Source: Nocardia salmonicida NBRC 13393 (lineage in GTDB: Bacteria; Actinomycetota; Actinomycetes; Mycobacteriales; Mycobacteriaceae). Taken from it: 64,000 nt of DNA. A program made the position numbers and the translations under genes. The stretch spans positions 141,486-205,485 of the forward strand of contig NZ_BDBR01000016.1 of the NCBI RefSeq assembly GCF_001613085.1, in the 5' to 3' direction. Positions 31,448-40,005 of this stretch are shown here, one piece after another; position 1 is the first letter of the stretch; each line of letters opens with the position of its first letter. The notes under the pieces are model-generated. The model did not search any database. It was given only the letters and a program-made list of their open reading frames with translations, and had not been told where the DNA came from.

Positions 31448-32056
31448 ATGACTGGCGAGGACGCGCGCCGGGTGGCGGGGACAGCGGATCATCGGTGGCG
31501 GGTGCTGCGGCGCCTCGCCGGGCGGCACGCGGGCTTCTTCACCACGCGTCAGGTGTTGCGTACCGGCTGCGAATCGCAGGTCAGGGCGGCTTTGGGAGAC
31601 GGGTCGGTGACCAGGGCCGGGGTCGGGATGATGCGGCTGGGGCAGTGGCGGGTGGGTCCGCTGGACGAGTACGCGATGTGGGCGGCGTGGTTCGACGGCG
31701 CGGCGGCGGTGTCGTATCAGAGTGCGGCCGAACTCCATGGGCTCGGCAGGTTGCAACCGCGATTTCTGCATCTGTCGGTGTCGGCGGGTCGCCCGCCCGT
31801 GACGCCGCGGCTGGTGCTGACCCGACGCAAGCTCTGCGGGGCGGACGTGGAGTCGGCCGGGCCGTTTCTGGTGACGACGCCGGTGCGGACGGTCCTCGAT
31901 CTGGCCGAGACCGAGATCTCGCAGTCGGCATTGGACGAGGTGGTGGCCGACGCGGTGGCGATCCACCGGTGCGATACCGACGAGATCTGGTGGGGTGGGC
32001 AGCAATTGGCGCCGCGCGCGTCGACGCGGGTGCGGCGGGCGTTAAGCCGGGTGTGA
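31448..32056 (+). CDS. orphan AbiEi-like (type IV antitoxin-type) protein
   Basis: A 202-residue protein with an N-terminal winged-helix region (LAGRHAGFFTTRQVLRTGCESQVRAALGDGSVTRAGVGMMRLG), typical of AbiEi-type transcriptional regulators. A C-terminal domain follows, with TPVRTVLDLAETEI. In AbiE systems an AbiEii nucleotidyltransferase toxin follows; none is encoded here, since the next gene is a convergent methyltransferase that overlaps it by 15 bases. TAACCT (31436-31441) lies six bases before ATG 31448, suggesting a leaderless transcript. Standalone AbiEi-like genes are common in actinomycetes and may be plain regulators. Confidence 0.75.
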   Translation: MTGEDARRVAGTADHRWRVLRRLAGRHAGFFTTRQVLRTGCESQVRAALGDGSVTRAGVGMMRLGQWRVGPLDEYAMWAAWFDGAAAVSYQSAAELHGLGRLQPRFLHLSVSAGRPPVTPRLVLTRRKLCGADVESAGPFLVTTPVRTVLDLAETEISQSALDEVVADAVAIHRCDTDEIWWGGQQLAPRASTRVRRALSRV

Positions 32057-32839
32057 CGGGGCGACGACGTCCCAGGGGACCGACAGCACGCAGTCGCGCA
32101 TTCGCCGGTGATACGGGCGCAGGGGGAAACCGTTGGCGCGCAACATCTGCGCAGCTTCTCGCCAGCGGACGCGGGGGCCGTACGGCGCCATGGCCGCGGA
32201 TCGCTCCCAGGCCTGGTCGGCCGCGGTGAGCAGGGTGTGGATACGTTCACCGGCAATGTTGCGGTGGATCAACGCTTTCGGCAGGCGCTCGGCGATGTCG
32301 GAGGGTCGGTCGACGGTGAAGGGATCCCAGGCCAGCGTCAGGGACAGCGGGCGGTGGCGGTCGAGCAGCACCCAGGCGCAGCGGCGGCCGAGTTCATCGC
32401 AGGTGCCGTCGACGAGCAGGCCGTCGGGAGCCAGATTGGACTGGATTCGGGACCACGCGTCGGGGACGGCGTCCTCGGGGTATTGGCGCAGGACGTTGAA
32501 CGCGCGGACGAGGGTCGGTCGCAGACCGGCCAGTTCGAAGCCGCCACGGGCGAAGCGGACGCCGTCGCGGGGTTCGACGACGCGGGCCGGGTCGATTTCG
32601 AGACCGACCACCTCGAGGTCGGGGCGGACGGTGCGCAACCGGGCGGCCAGCTCGAAGGTGGTCCAGGGGGCGGCGCCGTAGCCGAGGTCGACAACCAGGG
32701 GCGTGGTGGCCGCACGCAGTGTCGTGCTGACGAGTTCGTCGTTGACGAGCCAGCGGTCGCTGCGGCGTAGGCGGTTGACGCCCGTGGTGCCGCGGGTGAT
32801 GGTGCCGACCGGCGGAACGGCCTTGCGGCTCGGGGCCAC
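32042..32839 (-). CDS. SAM-dependent methyltransferase-like protein
   Basis: A 265-residue protein with a recognisable class I methyltransferase core: VVDLGYGAAPWTTFELAARL near residue 50 in place of the usual DxGxGxG, then VVGLEIDPARV for the ribose-binding acid, and LAPDGLLVDGT. The altered motif I (GYGAAP) is shared with a group of uncharacterised actinobacterial proteins, so activity is uncertain. It starts with GTG seven bases after the upstream DUF2505 gene and is probably co-transcribed with it. Its 3' end overlaps the convergent AbiEi-like gene. Confidence 0.78.
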   Translation of the reverse strand: MAPSRKAVPPVGTITRGTTGVNRLRRSDRWLVNDELVSTTLRAATTPLVVDLGYGAAPWTTFELAARLRTVRPDLEVVGLEIDPARVVEPRDGVRFARGGFELAGLRPTLVRAFNVLRQYPEDAVPDAWSRIQSNLAPDGLLVDGTCDELGRRCAWVLLDRHRPLSLTLAWDPFTVDRPSDIAERLPKALIHRNIAGERIHTLLTAADQAWERSAAMAPYGPRVRWREAAQMLRANGFPLRPYHRRMRDCVLSVPWDVVAPSHPA

Positions 32840-32846
32840 GGGTGGG

Positions 32847-33374
32847 TCAGACGGTCTTCTCGGCGGATTCTCGATCCAGGTAGCGCAGGGTTTCCTCCTG
32901 CTCGGCGCGGAACAGGTCGACGAGATTCACCAGCATCAGCTGCTCCAGGCGCGGGCCGACCATGGGGATGAAGACCTTGGCGGTGGGGGAGAAGCGCATG
33001 GTGGCGCCGGTTTCGGTGGGGAAAAGGCGGATGGTGCCGGTGAGGCTGCCGGGGCCTGCGGGGATCGAGGCGGAGAACTTGCCCTCGGTCTCGTCGTGGT
33101 CGAAGGGACCCCAGCTTTCCTTGCGAGTGATCACCATGTCCTTGCGCATCACGGTCTGGGCGATCTCGGGGAGCATCTCGCGGGGCAGGGTGTGGTGCAG
33201 GACCACGTCGATGCCGTCATCGGAGACGTCGAGGCTGACCACTTCGTTGTTGGGCGCGTACTTGCGCATCTCGGCGACGCGGGCTTCCCAGTAGTCCCTG
33301 CTCTGGAGGGCTGCGTACAGCTCTTCGGTGGTGTGCAGGGGGTAGCGAGCGGAGTAGTCCAGTCTGCGTGCCAT
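32847..33374 (-). CDS. DUF2505 protein (Rv0481c-like), first of two paralogues
   Basis: A 175-residue protein of the DUF2505 family, probably with a START/SRPBCC-like ligand-binding fold. It opens MARRLDYSARYPLHTTEELYAAL, and the middle has alternating hydrophobic strands (EVVSLDVSDDGIDVVLHHTL), with a helical C-terminus. It is clearly related to the 162-residue protein encoded on the other side of murB. The function is unknown. The methyltransferase-like gene follows seven bases later. Confidence 0.85.
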   Translation of the reverse strand: MARRLDYSARYPLHTTEELYAALQSRDYWEARVAEMRKYAPNNEVVSLDVSDDGIDVVLHHTLPREMLPEIAQTVMRKDMVITRKESWGPFDHDETEGKFSASIPAGPGSLTGTIRLFPTETGATMRFSPTAKVFIPMVGPRLEQLMLVNLVDLFRAEQEETLRYLDRESAEKTV

Positions 33375-33438
33375 GGCAGGACACGTTACGTGGTTGGGGT
33401 GTGGGCGGCGGGAAGTGGTGGGTTGTCTGTGCTCGGTC

Positions 33439-34575
33439 CTATAAATCGATGCCGACGGTTACCGGTTCCGGCTCCAACGTCACGCCGAACCTTTCCTGAA
33501 CGCCCGCGCGGACGGTGCGGGCCAGGGCGACGATGTCGGAGGCGGTCGCGGTGCCGCGATTGGTCAGGGCCAGGGTGTGCTTGGTGGACAGGCGCGCGGC
33601 TGCGGCATCACCGGGGAAGCCCTTCGCGAAACCGGCTCGTTCGATGAGCCAGCCCGCCGAGAGCTTGGTGCCGTCGGGTGCGGGATAGGTGGGCACGGTG
33701 ACGTCGTCGCCGACGTGCGCGGCGATCGCGGCCAGTACCCGCGGCAATCGCTCCTCGGTGACGACCGGGTTGGTGAAGAAGGAACCGGCACTCCAGGTGT
33801 CGTGATCGGCCGGGTCCAGGACCATGCCCTTGCCTGCCCGCAGGCGGAGCACTTGCGCGCGCACCTGCTCGACGGGCAGGGTCTCGCCGTCGCCCGCGCC
33901 GAGCGCCTTGGCCAGTTCGCCGTAGCGCAACGGCGCGCTCATCCCGCTCGGATCCAGCGCGAACTCGACCGCGAGGACCACGGCGTCGTCGCTGTGCTTG
34001 AGCACGCTGGTCCGGTAGCCGAAGCCGAGTTCGGTGGGCTCTACCCAGCGCACGTCCCCGGTCTTGCGATCGAGCAGCCGCACCCGGCGCAACAGCGACG
34101 CGACCTCGACGCCGTAGGCGCCCACGTTCTGCACCGGCGTCGCACCGGCCGAACCCGGAATCCCGGACAGGCACTCCAACCCGCCCAGTCCGGCGGCGAC
34201 GGTCGCCGCGACGACCTCGTCCCAGTTCGCGCCCGCCTCGGCCATTACGCCGTCGGCGCCCAGCTCGACACCGGTCGTGCCGACCCGGACGACCACGCCG
34301 TCGAATCCCGCGTCGTCGATGAGCAGGTTCGACCCGCCCGCCACCAGCAGCACCGCGATACCGGCCGCATCCAGGGCCTTCACCGTGGCCACCAGGGCCT
34401 CGGTGGTCGCGCATTCGGCCAGCAGCGCGGGCCCGCCGACCCGCAGGGTCGTCAATTCGGACAAACGCACCGAATCGCTGACCTTCGCGCCGGTATCGGC
34501 AAGCAGGTCACGCAGCTGATCGGAGGACACCACCCGTGTTGTACGCACGTCCGCAGACGGTACCGTGTCGAGCAT
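33439..34575 (-). CDS. murB: UDP-N-acetylenolpyruvoylglucosamine reductase
   Basis: FAD-dependent reduction of UDP-GlcNAc-enolpyruvate to UDP-MurNAc, the second committed step of peptidoglycan synthesis. The 378 residues carry the FAD motif LLVAGGSNLLI, the SGIPGSAGATPVQNVGAYG signature, GYRTSVLK, the active-site Ser in SAGSFFTNPVV and the late KLSAGWLIERAGF. ATG 34575 has AGAGGTG six bases upstream and shares the tetranucleotide CATG with the divergent DUF2505 start; GTG 34548 is an alternative. Position matches Rv0482. Confidence 0.95.
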   Translation of the reverse strand: MLDTVPSADVRTTRVVSSDQLRDLLADTGAKVSDSVRLSELTTLRVGGPALLAECATTEALVATVKALDAAGIAVLLVAGGSNLLIDDAGFDGVVVRVGTTGVELGADGVMAEAGANWDEVVAATVAAGLGGLECLSGIPGSAGATPVQNVGAYGVEVASLLRRVRLLDRKTGDVRWVEPTELGFGYRTSVLKHSDDAVVLAVEFALDPSGMSAPLRYGELAKALGAGDGETLPVEQVRAQVLRLRAGKGMVLDPADHDTWSAGSFFTNPVVTEERLPRVLAAIAAHVGDDVTVPTYPAPDGTKLSAGWLIERAGFAKGFPGDAAAARLSTKHTLALTNRGTATASDIVALARTVRAGVQERFGVTLEPEPVTVGIDL

Positions 34576-35062
34576 GGCTACACCTCTGGCGTTCACTGCC
34601 GGCTACACGCATTCCGTCGATGCGGTGCGCGCCGCGTACTCCGACGAGCAGTACTGGAAGGCCCGGATCGCCGAGGTCGGCGGACCCGGTGCCCGGCTCG
34701 ACGCCTTCGCCGTAGACGGCGACCAGGTCCGCGTCCAGATGGTGCAGTCCATCCCCGCCGACCAGCTCCCGCCCGCCATCACCGCTGTGCGCCCCGGTGA
34801 CCTGATCATTCCGCGCACCGAGACCTACACCGGCACCGGCGGCATCTTCGAAGCCCGCGTGGACGGCGCCCCCGCGGTGGTCCGCGGCACGGTCACCATG
34901 GCCCCCGACGACGGCACCGGCTCCACCACTGCGATCAACGGCACCATCGAGGTGAAGATCCCGCTGTTCGGCGGCAAGATCGAGACGGCCATCTCGGAGC
35001 ACCTGATCGAACTCCTCGCCAACGAGGCCGCGTTCACCGAGGAATGGCTCAACCGCCAGTAG
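34574..35062 (+). CDS. DUF2505 protein, second paralogue
   Basis: A 162-residue DUF2505 protein (MATPLAFTAGYTHSVDAVRAAYSDEQYWKARIAEVGG) that aligns along its whole length with the 175-residue paralogue across murB. Shared features are the YW.AR.AEV helix, the D-G-D/V-V.V..T strand pattern and a late RLEQLM/ISEHLIELL helix. ATG 34574 overlaps the murB start codon on the other strand (CATG at 34573-34576). TACCGT at 34561-34566 stands seven bases upstream, so the mRNA is probably leaderless. The function is unknown. Confidence 0.85.
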   Translation: MATPLAFTAGYTHSVDAVRAAYSDEQYWKARIAEVGGPGARLDAFAVDGDQVRVQMVQSIPADQLPPAITAVRPGDLIIPRTETYTGTGGIFEARVDGAPAVVRGTVTMAPDDGTGSTTAINGTIEVKIPLFGGKIETAISEHLIELLANEAAFTEEWLNRQ

Positions 35063-35122
35063 TGGTTGTGGTGAGACCGCGCTCACGGGGTGCGGGTCGA
35101 TAGCTCGGCGTACATTCGATGC

Positions 35123-36370
35123 GTGAGCAAACATTCGGTAACCGGTCTGTTGCGCGCGCGGAAAAACGCGCGTCGTAGTTCGTCGGCGCAACGCCGTGAC
35201 GTCGGCGTTCGTGGTGGTCGATCGGTGATTGTGGTGATGTTGCTGGCGGTGCTGGTAGTGCTCACCGGGTGCACGATCGACCGGCCGGGCAAGGACACCG
35301 AGGCGGCGACGCCGGTCGCGCAGGTGACCATCGCGCCGACGCCGGGGGCCACCGACGTCGATCCGGTCGCGCCCGTTTCGGTGACGGTCGCCCACGGCAC
35401 GATCGACCAGATCGCTCTCACCAATGCCAGCGGCAAGCAGATCACCGGTCAGCTCAGCCCCGACCGCACCACCTACAAGATCTCCGAACCGCTCGGTTAC
35501 GGCGCGTCGTACACCTGGGCGGGGACGGCCATCGGGGCCGATGCCGAACCGGTCGAGATCGACGGCACCTTCACCACGATCCGCCCCCAATCGACCATCC
35601 CGGCCACGATCAACATCGGCGACGGCCAGGAGGTCGGCATCGGGGCGCCGATCATCCTGAAGTTCGCGGGGCCGGTCATCAACAAGGCGGCCGTGGAGAA
35701 GGCGCTCACCGTCACCACCGACCAGGGCACCGAGGGATCCTGGGCCTGGCTGCCCGACGACGACGGCTCGCGGGTGCACTGGCGTCCGAAGAACTACTGG
35801 ACCCCCGGCACCACCGTGCACGTCGCCGCGAAGCTCTACGGCGTCGACCTCGGCGGCGGCGCCTACGGCGACTCCGATGTCAGCTCCGACTTCACCATCG
35901 GGCGCAGCCAGATCGTCATCGCGAACGCCCCGAGCCACCGCATGCAGGTCGTGCGCGACGGCGCCACGGTCTTCGACTTCGCGGTCTCCTACGGCGAAGG
36001 CAACGAGCCGCGCAATGTGACCCGCTCGGGCGTGCACGTCGTCACCGAGAAGTACGAGGACTTCATGATGTCGAATCCGCCGTACTACACCAATGTTCGC
36101 GAACGATGGGCCGTCCGCATCTCCAACAATGGCGAATTCATCCACGCCAACCCCGAATCCCTCTCGGCCCAGGGTTCGTCGAACGTCACCAACGGCTGCA
36201 TCAACCTCTCGCCCGGCGATGCTCAGGCCTACTTCCCGACCGCGCTCTACGGCGATCCGGTGGAGGTGACCGGCACCTCGATCGAGTTGTCCCAGGCCGA
36301 CGGCGACATCTACGACTGGGCCATCGACTGGTCGAGGTGGACGTCGATGTCCGCCTTGCCGGCGGGGTAG
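35123..36370 (+). CDS. L,D-transpeptidase lipoprotein (LprQ/Ldt-like)
   Basis: Forms 3-3 cross-links in peptidoglycan. The 415 residues contain a basic N-terminus, one hydrophobic segment ending in the lipobox VLTGC, two Ig-like bacterial domains (about residues 70-250) and a C-terminal YkuD domain. The YkuD catalytic segment IHANPESLSAQGSSNVTNGCINLS has the His, the Ser and the nucleophilic Cys. This layout is that of mycobacterial LdtMt2/LprQ, and position matches Rv0483. GTG 35123 lies six bases after TACATT (35111-35116), again the leaderless pattern. It is likely important for beta-lactam tolerance. Confidence 0.93.
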   Translation: MSKHSVTGLLRARKNARRSSSAQRRDVGVRGGRSVIVVMLLAVLVVLTGCTIDRPGKDTEAATPVAQVTIAPTPGATDVDPVAPVSVTVAHGTIDQIALTNASGKQITGQLSPDRTTYKISEPLGYGASYTWAGTAIGADAEPVEIDGTFTTIRPQSTIPATINIGDGQEVGIGAPIILKFAGPVINKAAVEKALTVTTDQGTEGSWAWLPDDDGSRVHWRPKNYWTPGTTVHVAAKLYGVDLGGGAYGDSDVSSDFTIGRSQIVIANAPSHRMQVVRDGATVFDFAVSYGEGNEPRNVTRSGVHVVTEKYEDFMMSNPPYYTNVRERWAVRISNNGEFIHANPESLSAQGSSNVTNGCINLSPGDAQAYFPTALYGDPVEVTGTSIELSQADGDIYDWAIDWSRWTSMSALPAG

Positions 36371-36429
36371 ATCCGACCCGAACCGTCGTGCCGCGGTGCG
36401 GTGTCCACGACACGACGGTTCGGTCTGCG

Positions 36430-37872
36430 CTAGCGGCGGGGCAGGAGTAGGGCCGGGACGAGCGCCAGCGCGATCATGACGGGCGCGATCAGATAGGTGT
36501 GCTGGAACGCGTCGGCCAGAGCGGGGGCGAGTTCGGCCCGCTGATCCGCCGTCATGGCGTGCAGTGCCTGGAGTCCACCCGCCACCGGGAGCAGCGCGCC
36601 CAGTGTCACCGAGGCCACCGCCGTGCCGATCGCCATCGACGTGGTGCTGATCATGTTCAGCACCGTCGACCCGGCGGGCTGCTGCTCGCGGCTCAGCGGC
36701 CGGGTGGCCGTGGTCATCACCGGCATCATGGTTCCGCCGCCGCCCGCGCCCATCAGCACCATCGTCAGGCACAGCGCCCAGTACGGCGCGTCCGCGTCGA
36801 GTTGGACCACGAACAGCACGAACCCGGTGAGCGCCACCGTGATCGACACGGGCAGGTACCGCCCGGGCGGGATCCGATCGATCAATCTGCCCGCCACCTG
36901 CATCGTCGCGCCCGACGCCAGGGCGAACGGAATCCCCAAAGCGCCTGCCACCAGCGCTGACTCGTCGCGCACCACCTGGAAGTACAACGGCAGCAGCAAC
37001 ATCGAACCGAAGTAGCCGCCCGCGAACACCGCGAGCAGTACCGCGGAGGTGCCGGTGACCCGGTTGCCGAGCACGCGCAGATCCAGCAGCGGCACCGAGG
37101 TGGTCAGCGAACGACGCACGAACGCGGCGATCAGGCCGATCCCCGCCAGCAGCGGCACGAGCACCGCGGGCGTGGCGAACCCGGCACTCTCGCCCGCGGC
37201 GGTGACGCCGTAGATGACCAGCGCCAACCCGGGCGACATCAGCAGCAGCCCGCGGATGTCGAGCGCCCGCGGCGGCTCCGGCGTGTCGTCGGGCACCACC
37301 CGTACTGCCAGCAGGAGCACCAACGCGCCCAGTGGCAGGTTGATGAAGAACATCCAGCGCCACGACACCTCGTCGATCAGGTAGCCGCCGATCACCGGGC
37401 CGAGCAGCGGGCCGACCAGAATGGCCAACCCGAGCGTGCTCATCAACTGCCCCAGCCGCTCGGGTCCGGCCGCGCGCAGCAGAATCGTCATGGCGACCGG
37501 CATCAACAGCCCGCCGCTCGCACCCTGGATCAGTCGAAAAGCGATGAGCGACTCGATGTTCCACGACAGTCCGGCCAGCACCGAGCCGACCACGAACGCG
37601 CTGATCGCGATCAGATACAGCCGCTTGGCGCCGAATCGGCCGACCAGCCACGCCGAGGTCGGCACAACGGCGCCGAGGGCGAGCGAGTATCCCGTGGCGA
37701 CCCACTGGATCGTGCTCAGGCCCGCGTGGAATTCCATCGACAACTTGTTGATGGCGACATTCACGATGGTCTGATCGAGCGTCGCCATGATCATGCCGAC
37801 CACCAGGACCAGGGCGACCCGCATCGGAGTGCGGCTGGTGGTCGGTTCGACGGCGGTGATCACGGCGGTCAC
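36430..37872 (-). CDS. MFS multidrug exporter, DHA2 (14-helix) family
   Basis: A 480-residue proton-driven drug exporter. It shows helix 1 with MIMATLDQTIVNVAINKLSMEF, motif A-like LVGRFGAKRLYLI, motif C-type GLAILVGPLLGPVIGGYLIDEVSWRWMFFINLPLG and a long series of further helices. The start is GTG 37872, whose GTGA overlaps the stop of the upstream FMN reductase by four bases, so the two form an operon. The MerR/SoxR-like promoter in front of the reductase suggests that redox-active or electrophilic compounds induce both, with one gene detoxifying and the other exporting. This pairing is inference. Confidence 0.9.
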   Translation of the reverse strand: MTAVITAVEPTTSRTPMRVALVLVVGMIMATLDQTIVNVAINKLSMEFHAGLSTIQWVATGYSLALGAVVPTSAWLVGRFGAKRLYLIAISAFVVGSVLAGLSWNIESLIAFRLIQGASGGLLMPVAMTILLRAAGPERLGQLMSTLGLAILVGPLLGPVIGGYLIDEVSWRWMFFINLPLGALVLLLAVRVVPDDTPEPPRALDIRGLLLMSPGLALVIYGVTAAGESAGFATPAVLVPLLAGIGLIAAFVRRSLTTSVPLLDLRVLGNRVTGTSAVLLAVFAGGYFGSMLLLPLYFQVVRDESALVAGALGIPFALASGATMQVAGRLIDRIPPGRYLPVSITVALTGFVLFVVQLDADAPYWALCLTMVLMGAGGGGTMMPVMTTATRPLSREQQPAGSTVLNMISTTSMAIGTAVASVTLGALLPVAGGLQALHAMTADQRAELAPALADAFQHTYLIAPVMIALALVPALLLPRR

Positions 37873-38471
37873 TTCCCGTACGGCTGGGCCAGGCGGGCGG
37901 CGCGCAGTGCTTCGCCCCACCAGGTCAGCTGATCGAGCATGGTCGCGGCAGCGGCGTCGGCGTCGTTGGGGGCAGTGAGTTCGCCCGCGTCGTCGAATCT
38001 GCCCCACGGATTCGGGAAGCAGACCGAGTCGCGGACGGTGACCGCATGGAGTTCGGCGAAGACCGGGCGCAGGTGCTCCACGGCGCGCAGCCCGCCGGAG
38101 ATGCCGCCGTAGGAGACGAAGCCCACCGGCTTGGCCTGCCATTCGGCGTGGTGGGTGTCGATCAGGTTCTTCAGCGAACCCGGGTAGCTGTGGTTGTACT
38201 CAGGTGTCACCACCACGAACGCGTCGGCGCGCGAGAGCTTTTCGGTGGCTTCCGCGACAGAGGGATGGTCGGTGGCGGCGCCGAACGCGTGCGGCAACTC
38301 GATGCTCGCGGTGTCGACGACATCGACGGTGACGGCGTCGCGCAGTGCCGCCTGTCGGACGAACCAGTTCGCGATCGTCGGGCCGAAACGCCCCTGCCTG
38401 GTACTGCCGATGACGACCGCGAGCCGCAACGGGCTGATATCGGTTCGGACGTGGTCAACCGTGGCGCTCAT
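37869..38471 (-). CDS. NADPH-dependent FMN reductase
   Basis: A 200-residue flavodoxin-like reductase. The FMN phosphate loop LRLAVVIGSTRQGRFGPTIANWFV is at the N-terminus, VVVTPEYNHSYPGSLKNLIDT is the typical second FMN motif, and VGFVSYGGISGGLRAVEHLRPV the third. Such enzymes reduce quinones, azo dyes or flavin itself. It is the first gene of an operon with the DHA2 exporter (four-base overlap). Its promoter region carries a MerR-family-type dyad with a 19-base spacer. Confidence 0.92.
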   Translation of the reverse strand: MSATVDHVRTDISPLRLAVVIGSTRQGRFGPTIANWFVRQAALRDAVTVDVVDTASIELPHAFGAATDHPSVAEATEKLSRADAFVVVTPEYNHSYPGSLKNLIDTHHAEWQAKPVGFVSYGGISGGLRAVEHLRPVFAELHAVTVRDSVCFPNPWGRFDDAGELTAPNDADAAAATMLDQLTWWGEALRAARLAQPYGK

Positions 38472-38517
38472 GACGTTCCTCTTCGTCGGTGACGGCCCTC
38501 GGCCGCCGCTGCGCTCT

Positions 38518-38548
38518 ACGGTCCTACCTCAACTGTCCTCGAGGTCAA
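38518..38548 (-). promoter_or_regulatory. MerR/SoxR-type promoter of the FMN reductase-exporter operon
   Basis: On the minus strand TTGACC (38548-38543) and GACCGT (38523-38518) are separated by 19 bases, the long spacer typical of MerR-family activators. The dyad ACCTC (38526-38530) / GAGGT (38541-38545) covers the spacer and resembles the SoxR box of actinobacteria. No merR-type gene is adjacent. Confidence 0.5.
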
Positions 38549-38591
38549 GCCGAAGAAGATTTCGGTGGTCCGGGAATACTCACGGCGTTAA

Positions 38592-38624
38592 GCTGCTTAT
38601 TGCATTCATACGCAGATAAGCAGC
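38592..38624 (+). promoter_or_regulatory. inverted repeat upstream of the His-tailed MFS gene
   Basis: GCTGCTTAT (38592-38600) and ATAAGCAGC (38616-38624) are perfect nine-base arms 15 bases apart, with an inner TGC/GCA pair. The AT-rich core and position directly before the ribosome-binding site (AGGAG at 38635-38639) fit an ArsR- or TetR-type operator. Confidence 0.55.
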
Positions 38625-38641
38625 CTTGAAGGGCAGGAGCC

Positions 38642-40000
38642 ATGACCACTTCGCTGTTCGCTCACCGCGACTACCGACTGCTGTTCGCCGCCCAGGTCGC
38701 GACCCTGTTCGGCACCGGACTCACCACCGTCGCGCTCGGTCTGCTCGCCTACGAACTGGCGGGCGGCAACGCGGCCATCGTGCTCGGTACCGCGTTGACG
38801 CTGAAGATGGTCGCCTATGTGACCGTCGCGCCGATCGCGGGCGCCTACGCGGGCCGACTGCCGCGCAGGCAGTTCCTGATGACGCTCAACGGAATTCGTG
38901 GCGCGATCGTGCTGGCACTGCCCTTCGTGGACCAGATCTGGCAGATCTACGTGCTCATCACGCTGCTACAGATCGCCTCGGCCGCCTACACGCCCACCTA
39001 TCAGGCGGTGCTGCCCGACATCCTGCCCGACGAGCGCGACTACACGAAGGCGCTGTCGGTGGCCCAGCTCGCGGCGACGATGGAAACACTGCTCAGCCCG
39101 ATGCTGGCGGCGCTGGCGCTGAGTCTGATCAGCTTCCACTGGTTGTTCGTCGGCACCGGTCTCGGCTTCGCGGTGTCGGTCGCGCTGGTGCTGGCCGCGC
39201 GTATCCCGAACGCGGTGGTCGGCGAGGGTGCGATCGCCGAACGCCTCGCCTCCGGGCTGCGGCTGTTCGCGGCGACTCCACGACTGCGTGGGCTACTCGG
39301 GTTGAACCTGGTGGTCGCCGCCGCGGGCTCGGTGGTGATGGTCAACACCGTGAACTACGCCCGGGACGTGCTGGGCGGCACTCAGTCCGGCGTCGCGCTG
39401 TTGCTGGCGGCGAACGGCCTCGGCACCATGGTCATCGCCCTCGCCCTGCCCCGGATCCTGGACCGCCGCGGCGAGCGTCCGGTCATGCTCACGGGCGCCG
39501 CTGTTCTGCTCGTCGGCCTCGCCGCCGCGCTCGCGCTGTCGATCCTGCCGATCGGCGAGTGGCACTGGTCGGCCGCCCTCGCCACCTGGGCCACCATCGG
39601 CGCGGGCACCGCGCTGATCCTCACCCCCACCGGCCGTGTCCTGCGTCGTTCCGCTCGCGCGCAGGACCGCCCCGCCCTGTTCGCGGCCCAGTTCTCCCTG
39701 TCCCACCTCGCCTGGCTGATCACCTACCCGATCACCGGCTGGCTGGCCACCACCGCGGGTTTCACCGCCACCTGGGCGACCCTGGCGGTCATCGCCGGCC
39801 TCGGCGCCACCGCGGCGATCCGGCTGTGGCCACGCCATGATCCGGCCGAGATCACGCATGTCCACGAACTCGGCTCGGTCGACCCGGCGATCCTGGCCGA
39901 CGCGATCCAGATCGGGCCACGGCACTTCCAGCACACCCACGCCTACGTGATCGACCCCAACCACCCGCGCTGGCCGAGCAGGACTCCGGCCTATGTCTGA
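38642..40000 (+). CDS. MFS transporter with His-rich C-terminal tail
   Basis: A 452-residue twelve-helix MFS protein of the NreB/enterobactin-exporter-like group (starts SLFAHRDYRLLFAAQVATLFGTGLTTVALGLL). The last 45 or so residues leave the membrane domain and contain five scattered histidines and Asp/Glu (ITHVHELGS, then HFQHTHAYV and PNHPRW). Such tails are seen in nickel/cobalt exporters, so a metal efflux role is plausible but unproven. An AGGAG ribosome-binding site stands three bases before the ATG spacer. The dyad upstream indicates repression. It is convergent with mscL, with five bases between. Confidence 0.85.
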   Translation: MTTSLFAHRDYRLLFAAQVATLFGTGLTTVALGLLAYELAGGNAAIVLGTALTLKMVAYVTVAPIAGAYAGRLPRRQFLMTLNGIRGAIVLALPFVDQIWQIYVLITLLQIASAAYTPTYQAVLPDILPDERDYTKALSVAQLAATMETLLSPMLAALALSLISFHWLFVGTGLGFAVSVALVLAARIPNAVVGEGAIAERLASGLRLFAATPRLRGLLGLNLVVAAAGSVVMVNTVNYARDVLGGTQSGVALLLAANGLGTMVIALALPRILDRRGERPVMLTGAAVLLVGLAAALALSILPIGEWHWSAALATWATIGAGTALILTPTGRVLRRSARAQDRPALFAAQFSLSHLAWLITYPITGWLATTAGFTATWATLAVIAGLGATAAIRLWPRHDPAEITHVHELGSVDPAILADAIQIGPRHFQHTHAYVIDPNHPRWPSRTPAYV

Positions 40001-40005
40001 ACCGG

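Noticed and set aside
34508..37705. Long minus-strand frame through the L,D-transpeptidase and DHA2 exporter genes
   Set aside because: It runs antisense to a clear YkuD lipoprotein and out of frame with the exporter; composition is low-complexity and there is no start signal.
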